A DNA stretch of 11,302 nt from an uncultured Macromonas sp. Its GTDB lineage: Bacteria > Pseudomonadota > Gammaproteobacteria > Burkholderiales > Burkholderiaceae. The position numbers and the translations under genes are program-made. This document shows positions 5,798 through 11,302 of this stretch, piece by piece. The stretch covers positions 1 to 11,302 of the forward strand of contig CAMLOF010000077.1 in assembly GCA_946481585.1 (NCBI GenBank), in the 5' to 3' direction. Under the pieces are notes generated by a model. It did not search any database. It saw only the letters and a list, made by a program, of their open reading frames with translations, and was not told the origin of the DNA. How positions within the stretch are numbered: the stretch's first letter is position 1; the number at the start of each line of letters is the position of its first letter.

Positions 5798-6577
5798 ATG
5801 AGCGCATTCAACGAAGAGCGTGTACTGACCGTGCACCACTGGACCGACAGGCTGTTCAGTTTCACCACCACCCGCGATCAAGCATTCCGCTTCTCCAACG
5901 GGCACTTCACCATGATTGGCCTGAAGCAGGAGAACGGCAAGCCATTGCTGCGTGCCTACAGCATCGCCAGCCCGAATTACGAGGAACACCTCGAGTTCCT
6001 CAGCATCAAGGTGCCCGATGGCCCCCTGACCAGCCGCCTGCAGCACATCCAGCCGGGCGACAAGATCGTCGTCGGCCGCAAGCCCACCGGCACGCTGCTG
6101 ATCGACTACCTGCTGCCCGGCAAGCGCCTGTACCTGCTGGGCACCGGCACCGGTCTGGCGCCGTGGATGAGCGTCATCCGCGACCCGGCCACGTACGAGA
6201 AGTTCGAGCAGGTCATCCTGGTGCACGGCGTGCGTCAGGTCAACGAACTGGCCTACTACGAATACATCACGGTCGATCTGCCCAAGCACGAGTTCCTGGG
6301 CGAAATCGTCACCAGCCAGCTCAAGTACTACCCCACCGTCACCCGCGAGCCGTTCAAGAACCGTGGCCGCATCACCAACCTGCTGGAAACCGGCAAGCTG
6401 GAAGACGACCTGGGCCTGCCGCGCCTGAACCCGGCTGAAGACCGCGTGATGATCTGCGGTAGCCCCGAGATGCTGCGCGACCTCAAGCACATGATGGAAG
6501 CTCGTCAGTTCGTCGAAGGCAACACCAGCACGCCGGGCGACTTCGTCATCGAGCGCGCGTTCGCCGAATCCACCTGA
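5798..6577 (+). CDS. fpr: Ferredoxin/flavodoxin--NADP(+) reductase
   Basis: A 259-residue cytosolic FAD enzyme that moves electrons between NADPH and ferredoxin or flavodoxin, for iron-sulfur biogenesis, redox balance and radical enzymes. FAD-binding beta-barrel: HFTMIGL (37-43), then RAYSIASP (52-59), the RxYS flavin motif, and PDGPLTSRL (73-81). NADP-binding half: YLLGTGTGLAPWMS (112-125), then VMICGSPEM near the end. The C-terminus FVIERAFAEST is of the short bacterial type (Azotobacter/Pseudomonas-like), where the tail packs near the flavin. The ATG at 5798 gives the usual family length and N-terminus (MSAFNEERVLTVHHWTDRLF). It has no visible Shine-Dalgarno sequence. It is divergent from yggX and separated from dsbB by a probable terminator. 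High confidence from full-length motif agreement. Confidence 0.94.
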   Translation: MSAFNEERVLTVHHWTDRLFSFTTTRDQAFRFSNGHFTMIGLKQENGKPLLRAYSIASPNYEEHLEFLSIKVPDGPLTSRLQHIQPGDKIVVGRKPTGTLLIDYLLPGKRLYLLGTGTGLAPWMSVIRDPATYEKFEQVILVHGVRQVNELAYYEYITVDLPKHEFLGEIVTSQLKYYPTVTREPFKNRGRITNLLETGKLEDDLGLPRLNPAEDRVMICGSPEMLRDLKHMMEARQFVEGNTSTPGDFVIERAFAEST

Positions 6578-6603
6578 CCAGCGGAACTGCGCGGCAGCCA
6601 AGG

Positions 6604-6631
6604 CATCAGACCCGGGTCTTTTTTTCTGATG
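6604..6631 (+). terminator. Probable intrinsic terminator after fpr, with an alternative outer stem
   Basis: AGACCCGGGTCT (6608-6619) is a perfect 12-bp palindrome that can fold as a 4-bp stem with a CCGG loop, followed by six further T (6620-6625). It starts 31 nt after the fpr stop. An outer pair CATCAGA (6604-6610) / TCTGATG (6625-6631) can form a 7-bp stem enclosing the T-tract and excludes the inner stem. The inner stem is short, so termination may be partial. dsbB starts only 13 nt after the outer repeat. Confidence 0.55.
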
Positions 6632-6644
6632 GATTGGAATTGAA

Positions 6645-7148
6645 TTGATCTGGAACCTCGATACCCTGGCCGCGCATCCGCGCAAGGTGTTTGCCGCGAT
6701 GGCTGCCCTGTGCGTGGGCCTGCTTGCCTTTGGGCTTTACCTGCAGCACGTAGTGGGCCTGGAGCCATGCCCCATGTGCATCGTGCAGCGCTACGCGCTT
6801 TTGGCCGTGGCGCTGTTCTCCCTGCTGGGGGTGTTCATGCCTGGGCGCGCCGCCAGGGTAGTGCTTGCCTTGCTCGTTGTGCTGATGTCGGGGTTCGGTG
6901 CCTTCGTTGCCGCGCGCCAGAGCTGGCTGCAGTGGAACCCGCCCGAGGTGCTGACCTGTGGCCGTGACTTCTACGGCATGATCGAATCCTTCCCGCTCAA
7001 GCGCGCCATTCCCATGATCTTCCGTGGCAGCGGCGACTGCACGGCCATCGACTGGACCTTCCTGGGGCTGACGATTGCCAACTGGTCTTTCCTGAACTTC
7101 CTGCTGCTGGGCGCGGTGGCGCTGGTACTGCTTTTGCGTTCACGTTGA
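6645..7148 (+). CDS. dsbB: Disulfide bond formation protein B
   Basis: A 167-residue inner-membrane protein that re-oxidises periplasmic DsbA and passes the electrons to quinone. Four hydrophobic helices are visible: about 16-33, 47-64, 71-91 and 136-164. The first periplasmic loop carries the redox pair EPCPMC (Cys42, Cys45), followed by the conserved QR. The second loop has Cys105 (LTCGRDF) and Cys132 ([10 protein letters not shown]), the pair that exchanges with DsbA. Start: TTG at 6645-6647. The in-frame TGA at 6627-6629 blocks any upstream start except rare ATT codons, and the next ATG (6699) would remove the start of helix 1. It begins just after the fpr terminator, so its promoter is unclear; read-through from fpr is possible. 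Its stop overlaps the next gene's ATG (TGATG). Confidence 0.92.
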   Translation: MIWNLDTLAAHPRKVFAAMAALCVGLLAFGLYLQHVVGLEPCPMCIVQRYALLAVALFSLLGVFMPGRAARVVLALLVVLMSGFGAFVAARQSWLQWNPPEVLTCGRDFYGMIESFPLKRAIPMIFRGSGDCTAIDWTFLGLTIANWSFLNFLLLGAVALVLLLRSR

Positions 7149-8269
7149 TGGATGCAGTCGATTGCGTCGTGGTGGGCGCAGGCGCGGTTGGCTTGGCCGT
7201 GGCGCGAGCGCTTGCAGCCCAGGGCCGTGAAGTGGTGGTGCTGGAACGCGAAAACGCCATAGGCACGGGTGTGAGCTCGCGCAACAGCGAGGTCATCCAC
7301 GCGGGCCTGTACTACACGCCCGGCTCCCTCAAGGCACGGTTGTGTGTGCATGGCAAACAACTGCTGTACGGGTTTTGCGAATCGCACGGCGTGGCACACC
7401 GCCGTTGCGGCAAGCTGGTGGTTGCTACCGGCGAGTCGCAGCTTGGCGCCTTGCAGCAACTTGCCGTGCGAGCCAAAGCCAATGGCGTACCAGTGGACAT
7501 GCTCACCGCCACTGAAGCCCGCCAACGGGAGCCCGCCTTGCAATGTCTGGCCGCGCTTTCTTCACCCACCACGGGCATTGTCGATAGCCACGGCCTGATG
7601 CTCGCTTTGCAAGGTAGCCTGGAGGCGGCAGGCGGTGCTGTTGCCCTGGCGTCGAGGCTCGTGTCGGCCCGCCGCGTGGGCGCCGACTGGCTGCTGAACG
7701 TTCAGACGGACGATGGCGAGACTTTCGAGTTGCTCACGCATGCCTGGGTCAATGCTGCGGGGCTGCATGCCTGTGCCGTGGCGCAATCGGTCCAGGGCTT
7801 GCCGCCTGAACATTGCCCCACGCCGCACTTCGCCAAAGGCAGCTATTACGCCCTGTCGGGCCGGGCACCCTTTACTCACTTGATCTACCCCGCGCCGCAA
7901 GACGCATGGCTGGGGGTGCACCTCACGCTGGACCTGGGTGGCCAGGCCCGTTTTGGCCCAGACCACGAGTGGCTGGATGTGGAAGACCCCGCAGCCATCG
8001 ACTACCGAGTGGACCCGCGCCGCGCCGATGGCTTTTATGCCGAGGTGCGCCGCTACTGGCCTGATCTGCCAGACGGTGCGTTGCAACCTGCCTACAGCGG
8101 TGTTCGACCCAAGATCCACGGGCCGGGTGAGCCTGCACCGGACTTCCGCATTGATGGCCCGACGCAGCATGGGCTGCCGGGTTTCGTCAACCTGCTGGGC
8201 ATCGAGTCCCCGGGCTTGACGAGTGCCCTGGCCATAGGCGAGCACGTTGCTGGCCTGCTGGCCCGGTAA
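7148..8269 (+). CDS. FAD-dependent oxidoreductase, L-2-hydroxyglutarate oxidase/dehydrogenase-like (DAO superfamily)
   Basis: A 373-residue flavoprotein. The N-terminal dinucleotide-binding motif is [18 protein letters not shown] with VVLERE at the end of the second strand (about 6-36). [20 protein letters not shown] (about 44-63) is the hallmark of the LhgO/L2HGDH branch. [11 protein letters not shown], the mid-region [17 protein letters not shown] and the C-terminal [20 protein letters not shown] complete the family pattern. LhgO of E. coli oxidises L-2-hydroxyglutarate to 2-oxoglutarate and feeds electrons to the membrane quinone pool. The substrate here is not proven, since related enzymes act on other 2-hydroxy or amino acids. 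The ATG at 7148 overlaps the dsbB stop by one base, which implies translational coupling; a TTG one codon earlier is possible. There is no Shine-Dalgarno sequence of its own. It converges on the LysE-type gene with a 19-bp gap and no terminator. Confidence 0.82.
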   Translation: MDAVDCVVVGAGAVGLAVARALAAQGREVVVLERENAIGTGVSSRNSEVIHAGLYYTPGSLKARLCVHGKQLLYGFCESHGVAHRRCGKLVVATGESQLGALQQLAVRAKANGVPVDMLTATEARQREPALQCLAALSSPTTGIVDSHGLMLALQGSLEAAGGAVALASRLVSARRVGADWLLNVQTDDGETFELLTHAWVNAAGLHACAVAQSVQGLPPEHCPTPHFAKGSYYALSGRAPFTHLIYPAPQDAWLGVHLTLDLGGQARFGPDHEWLDVEDPAAIDYRVDPRRADGFYAEVRRYWPDLPDGALQPAYSGVRPKIHGPGEPAPDFRIDGPTQHGLPGFVNLLGIESPGLTSALAIGEHVAGLLAR

Positions 8270-8288
8270 ATCCTTTTTGAAGTGAAAG

Positions 8289-8915
8289 TCAGCGCTCGCT
8301 GAAGGCCAGCCGCAGCGCCAGGCCAGCGAACACCACAGCCGCCAGCCTGTTCAACACCTGTTGCGCCCTGGCGGAGCCGCGCAGCCAGCCGCCAATGAGC
8401 GAGGCAAACCAGGCAAAGCCGCCAAACACCAGCAGCGTGGCCAAGATGAACAGCAGGCCCAGCCACGCCACCTGAGCTGCCACGGGCCCGGCGCCGGGTT
8501 GCACAAACTGCGGCAGAAAGGCCAGGAAAAAGATCGCCACCTTCGGGTTGCTCAGGTTCATCAGCACGCCACGCAGGTACATGCGACCCGGCTGCATGGG
8601 GGCCAGCGTTTCGCCACCCATGATGCCCACAGGCGCACGCCAAGCCCCCCAGGCCAGGTACAGCAGGTAAGCCGCGCCCGCCAGCTTGAGCACGGTGAAC
8701 GCCGTGGCAGACGCCGCCAGCACGGCGGCCAACCCCAATGCCACGGCAGCGGTGTGGCCCAGCAGGCCGGTGCACAGGCCCAGCGTCACCAGCAGGCCCG
8801 CGCGGCGCCCATGCGTGGCCGATTGCATCAGCACGAACACGTTGTCCGGCCCTGGGCTCATGCCCAGCAGCAAGGCCACGCCCAGGAACGTCAGGCTTTC
8901 GTTGAGCGGCAGCAA
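8289..8915 (-). CDS. LysE/RhtB-family amino acid exporter
   Basis: A 208-residue inner-membrane protein of the LysE/RhtB family, which exports amino acids or small metabolites using the proton gradient. The N-terminal signature [19 protein letters not shown] is clear. [20 protein letters not shown] (about 118-137), the second conserved block, follows, and about six hydrophobic helices are visible. The substrate cannot be read from the sequence. Start: an in-frame TGA (the pyrD stop, 8919-8921) lies directly upstream and no ATG precedes the first helix, so TTG at 8913-8915 ([14 protein letters not shown]) is the likely start. It lies 3 nt after pyrD and is surely cotranscribed with it. A functional link to pyrimidine synthesis is not known to me. 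Confidence 0.86.
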   Translation of the reverse strand: MLPLNESLTFLGVALLLGMSPGPDNVFVLMQSATHGRRAGLLVTLGLCTGLLGHTAAVALGLAAVLAASATAFTVLKLAGAAYLLYLAWGAWRAPVGIMGGETLAPMQPGRMYLRGVLMNLSNPKVAIFFLAFLPQFVQPGAGPVAAQVAWLGLLFILATLLVFGGFAWFASLIGGWLRGSARAQQVLNRLAAVVFAGLALRLAFSER

Positions 8916-8918
8916 AGC

Positions 8919-9977
8919 TCAGCCCCGCTTGTGGGCTTGCAGCGCTCTGGCTGCCTCGGACACCAGCGACGGGCCCTTGTAGATCAGGCCACTGTAGATC
9001 TGCACCACGTCAGCACCAGCTTCGATCTTGCTCACGGCGTCCGCGCCGCTCAGAATGCCGCCCACCCCGATGATGGGGTAGCCCGCGCCAAGCCGGGCGC
9101 GCAACTGGCGAATCACCGCGTTGCTCGCTTCCAGCACCGGTGCGCCAGACAGGCCGCCAGCTTCTTCGGCGTGGGGCAGGCCCTTGACCGCTTCGCGCGA
9201 CAGCGTGGTGTTGGTGGCAATCACGCCGTCCATGCCGTGGCGGCGCAGCGTGTCGGCAATCACGGCCACCTGGGCTTCGTCGAGGTCGGGCGCGATCTTC
9301 ACGAAGATGGGTTTGCGGGCGCGGTGTTGGTCGGCCAGCACCTCGCGTTCCTGGGCCAGGGCGCCCAGCAACTGGTCCAGCGCCTCGTCGCTTTGCAGCG
9401 CGCGCAGGTTCTTGGTGTTGGGGCTGGAGATGTTGACCGTTACGTAGTCGGCGTGCGGGTACACGCCGCGCAGGCCGATGAGGTAGTCGTCGGTGGCGCG
9501 CTCGATGGGGGTGGCCGCGTTCTTGCCGATGTTGAGACCCAGCAGCATGCCGCCTGGCTGCGGCGCACGGCGCAGGCGCGACTGCTGCACGTTGCGCACA
9601 AAGGCGTCCAGCCCTTCGTTATTGAAGCCCAGGCGGTTGATGAGCGCGTTGGCCTGAGGCAGGCGGAACATGCGCGGCTTGGGGTTGCCCGGCTGGCCCA
9701 GCGGCGTGACGGTGCCCACCTCCACGAAGCCGAAGCCCATGGCGCCCCAGGCGTCAATGCAGCGGGCGTTCTTGTCCAGGCCCGCAGCCAGGCCCACGCG
9801 GTTGGGGAAGGTCAGCCCAGCCAGCGTTACCGGGTCGCTCACGCGGGTTTGCGAAGCCAGGCACATCAGCGGCGTGTTCTGGATGCGCTCCAGGTTGTTC
9901 AGCGTCAGCTCGTGCGCGGCCTCCGGGTCCATGTTGAACAGGAAGGGGCGGGCAAAGGAGTAGGGCAGCAGGGACAT
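8919..9977 (-). CDS. pyrD: Dihydroorotate dehydrogenase (quinone), class 2
   Basis: A 352-residue FMN enzyme that oxidises dihydroorotate to orotate, the fourth step of pyrimidine synthesis, and passes electrons to quinone at the inner membrane. The N-terminal extension [20 protein letters not shown], with hydrophobic helices, is the class 2 membrane-contact part. The barrel follows: [10 protein letters not shown] (62-71), NRLGFNN (114-120), LGLNIGKN (146-153), [12 protein letters not shown] (181-192, with the catalytic Ser of class 2), KIAPDL, ATNTT, GGLSG, IIGVGGI and [11 protein letters not shown]. Length and motif order match E. coli PyrD. The ATG at 9975-9977 fits the family N-terminus; no clear Shine-Dalgarno sequence is seen. 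It is divergent from rpiA and is followed by the LysE-type gene. Confidence 0.96.
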   Translation of the reverse strand: MSLLPYSFARPFLFNMDPEAAHELTLNNLERIQNTPLMCLASQTRVSDPVTLAGLTFPNRVGLAAGLDKNARCIDAWGAMGFGFVEVGTVTPLGQPGNPKPRMFRLPQANALINRLGFNNEGLDAFVRNVQQSRLRRAPQPGGMLLGLNIGKNAATPIERATDDYLIGLRGVYPHADYVTVNISSPNTKNLRALQSDEALDQLLGALAQEREVLADQHRARKPIFVKIAPDLDEAQVAVIADTLRRHGMDGVIATNTTLSREAVKGLPHAEEAGGLSGAPVLEASNAVIRQLRARLGAGYPIIGVGGILSGADAVSKIEAGADVVQIYSGLIYKGPSLVSEAARALQAHKRG

Positions 9978-9979
9978 TG

Positions 9980-10013
9980 GATAATGACAGTCTCAAGAGG
10001 GCCGCGCGCGGCC
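9980..10013. promoter_or_regulatory. pyrD-rpiA divergent promoter region with a 14-bp palindrome
   Basis: The 69-bp gap (9978-10046) must hold promoters for both genes. GATAAT (9980-9985) is -10-like on the plus strand, but its -35 would fall inside pyrD and is not obvious. GGCCGCGCGCGGCC (10000-10013) is a perfect 14-bp palindrome in the middle, 23 bp from the pyrD start and 34 bp from the rpiA start. It could be an operator seen by both genes, but GC-rich palindromes are frequent in such genomes. Confidence 0.3.
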
Positions 10014-10046
10014 GAAACACCCCGGATTGTCCCAGATCGCACCACC

Positions 10047-10745
10047 ATGACCGCTTCCTCCGCCATCCCCGCACTGTCCCAGGACGAACTCAAGACCCTG
10101 GTGGGCCAGGCCGCGCTGCAATATGTGCAGACCGGCGAGATCGTCGGTGTGGGCACCGGCTCCACCGTCAACAAGTTCATCGACGCGCTGGCCACCATCA
10201 AGGACCGCATTCCTGGCGCAGTGTCCAGTTCGGTGGCATCTACCGAGCGGCTGCGCGCGCTGGGCATCACGGTGTTCGACGCCAACGAGGTGGGCGAGCT
10301 GTCCGTGTATGTGGACGGCGCAGACGAGATCGACCCGCGTGGCTACATGATCAAGGGCGGCGGCGCGGCGCTCACGCGCGAAAAGATCGTTGCCGCGCAG
10401 TCGCGTCGTTTCGTCTGCATTGCCGACGAGTCCAAGTGGGTGCAGACGCTGGGGCGCTATCCGCTGCCGGTGGAAGTCATTCCCATGGCCGCCAAGCGTG
10501 TGGCGCGCCAGTTCCAGGCCATGGGCGGCGAGGCCACGTTGCGCCTGAAGGATGGCCAGCCGCTGGTCACCGACAACGGTCAGCACATTCTGGACGTGAC
10601 GGGTCTGCGCATCACCGAGCCGCTGGCATTCGAGTCCGAAGTGAACCAGTGGCCCGGCGTGGTGACCGTCGGCGTGTTTGCGCACCAGAAGGCCAGCGTG
10701 TGCCTGCTGGGCACGGCCGCTGGCGTGAAGACCGTGGTGTTCTGA
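10047..10745 (+). CDS. rpiA: Ribose-5-phosphate isomerase A
   Basis: A 232-residue cytosolic enzyme that interconverts ribose 5-phosphate and ribulose 5-phosphate in the pentose phosphate pathway. Motifs: [17 protein letters not shown] (32-48, phosphate loop), [12 protein letters not shown] (58-69), [10 protein letters not shown] (87-96, Asp90 and Asp93), [15 protein letters not shown] (102-116, Lys103 and catalytic Glu112) and [10 protein letters not shown]. The catalytic residues keep the E. coli pattern (Asp81, Asp84, Lys94, Glu103) with a constant offset of nine. The ATG at 10047 ([16 protein letters not shown]) gives the family length. The frame is open far upstream, but that part is antisense to pyrD and is not coding. 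Its TGA abuts the stop of the convergent peptidase gene. Confidence 0.96.
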   Translation: MTASSAIPALSQDELKTLVGQAALQYVQTGEIVGVGTGSTVNKFIDALATIKDRIPGAVSSSVASTERLRALGITVFDANEVGELSVYVDGADEIDPRGYMIKGGGAALTREKIVAAQSRRFVCIADESKWVQTLGRYPLPVEVIPMAAKRVARQFQAMGGEATLRLKDGQPLVTDNGQHILDVTGLRITEPLAFESEVNQWPGVVTVGVFAHQKASVCLLGTAAGVKTVVF

Positions 10746-10748
10746 TCA
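10743..10748. other. Abutting convergent stop codons in a TGATCA palindrome
   Basis: rpiA ends with TGA (10743-10745) and the peptidase gene ends with TGA read from TCA (10746-10748) on the other strand. Together they form the self-complementary hexamer TGATCA with no intergenic base, so no separate terminator fits here. Confidence 0.9.
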
Positions 10749-11302
10749 GGCAGCCATGCCCTGGTGGCGCAGCAGCGCGTCAATGGACGGCTCGCGCCCC
10801 CGGAAGGCCTTGAACGATTCCATGGCCGGGCGGCTGCCGCCCGCTTCCAGAACGGCCTGGCGGTAGCGTCGGCCCGTGGCCACGTCCAGCGTGGTGCCTG
10901 CGGTTTGTGCCGCTTCTTCGAAGGCGGCGTAGGCGTCGGCGCTCAGCACCTCGGCCCACTTGTAGCTGTAATACCCTGCGGCGTAGCCACCCGCGAAGAC
11001 GTGGCTGAAGGTGTGGGCCATGCGGTTGTAGGCGGGGGGCTGGATCACCGCTACCTCATTGCGCACCTGCTGGAGCAGGCCCATGAAGTCCACGCCATCG
11101 GCGTTCTTCGGGGCATTCTGGCTGTGCAGCAGCATGTCGTACAGCGCGAATTCGATCTGGCGCAGGGTCTGCAGGCCGCTCTGGTAGTTCTTGGCGGCCA
11201 GCATCTTGTCGAACAATTCGCGGGGCAGGGGTTCGCCAGTGTCCACATGGGCCGTCATGTGCTTGAGCACGTCCCACTCCCAGCAGAAGTTCTCCATGAA
11301 CT
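10746..11302 (-). CDS. prlC: M3-family zinc metallopeptidase (oligopeptidase A-like), C-terminal part
   Basis: The last 184 full codons of a gene that enters from the right edge. M3 oligopeptidases are cytosolic zinc enzymes that degrade short peptides, including cleaved signal peptides. The visible part begins FMENFCWEWDVLKHM, a block that in oligopeptidase A lies C-terminal to the HExxH zinc site, which is outside the window. It also contains FDKMLAAKNYQSGLQTLRQI, then PAYNRMAHTFSHVFAGGYAA followed by GYYSYKWAEVLSADAY, the Tyr/Gly-rich substrate-binding loop typical of the family. The C-terminus FRGREPSIDALLRHQGMAA is also family-like. It could be called either prlC or dcp from this part; the MENFCWEW block and the ending favour oligopeptidase A. 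It converges on rpiA without a gap. Confidence 0.9.
   Translation of the reverse strand, partial: FMENFCWEWDVLKHMTAHVDTGEPLPRELFDKMLAAKNYQSGLQTLRQIEFALYDMLLHSQNAPKNADGVDFMGLLQQVRNEVAVIQPPAYNRMAHTFSHVFAGGYAAGYYSYKWAEVLSADAYAAFEEAAQTAGTTLDVATGRRYRQAVLEAGGSRPAMESFKAFRGREPSIDALLRHQGMAA

Noticed and set aside
5786..6685. 299-codon minus-strand open frame covering all of fpr
   Set aside because: It mirrors fpr codon by codon, has a shadow-like composition and no recognisable domain, while fpr has full family motifs on the other strand.
8361..10046. Very long plus-strand open frame running into rpiA (would give a 794-residue protein)
   Set aside because: It is antisense to the well-supported LysE-type gene and pyrD, its sequence is rich in His, Gln, Arg, Ala and Val without any family motif, and rpiA similarity begins exactly at the ATG at 10047. 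It is an effect of high GC codon bias.
1..11302. A novel defence, mobile or biosynthetic system
   Set aside because: Every sizeable open region is explained by a recognised core-type gene, gaps are 226 bp or less, and no transposase, integrase, toxin-antitoxin pair, phage gene, repeat array or foreign-composition island is visible.

Overview
This is a GC-rich, densely packed stretch of ordinary bacterial chromosome. The genes suggest a betaproteobacterium of the Burkholderiales, probably Comamonadaceae (Acidovorax/Comamonas/Delftia-like). The basis is the protein style (sulfite reductase hemoprotein next to a TauE/SafE permease, a poly-hydroxyalkanoate synthase, a short-type ferredoxin-NADP reductase, a fused MnmC). 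This is inference from recognised families, not from a database search. I saw no tRNA or rRNA gene, insertion sequence, CRISPR array or phage gene.

Layout from left to right. Positions 1-1434 (minus) hold a sulfur pair: a TauE/SafE-type permease followed by the start of a nitrite/sulfite reductase (cysI type) that leaves the window. A short AT-rich divergent promoter region (1435-1569) separates it from a PHA synthase gene (plus, 1570-3417). That gene meets mnmC (minus) tail to tail, and the two stop codons share one TTAA. mnmC lies downstream of yggX on the minus strand. A 226-bp divergent region with three inverted-repeat structures separates yggX from fpr (plus). A probable terminator follows fpr, then dsbB and an overlapping FAD-dependent oxidoreductase gene (LhgO-like) on the plus strand. 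They converge on a LysE-type exporter, which sits 3 nt behind pyrD (minus). pyrD and rpiA are divergent across 69 bp that contain a 14-bp palindrome. rpiA meets the 3' end of an M3-family oligopeptidase gene at an abutting TGATCA double stop.

Functionally the window mixes sulfur assimilation, storage polymer synthesis, tRNA wobble modification, iron/redox protection (YggX, Fpr), disulfide formation, pyrimidine synthesis and the pentose phosphate pathway. The redox genes are the only loose theme: DsbB, class 2 PyrD and possibly the LhgO-like enzyme pass electrons to quinone, but nothing shows that they form a system. Several genes lack an obvious Shine-Dalgarno sequence, and several start with TTG or GTG.

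I did not find a convincing new biological system. The points most worth a second look are: the methyltransferase half of MnmC, whose signature motifs look eroded; the yggX-mnmC junction, where mnmC has no ATG and loss of one C from a C7 tract would fuse the two proteins; and the competing hairpins and dyads around fpr.
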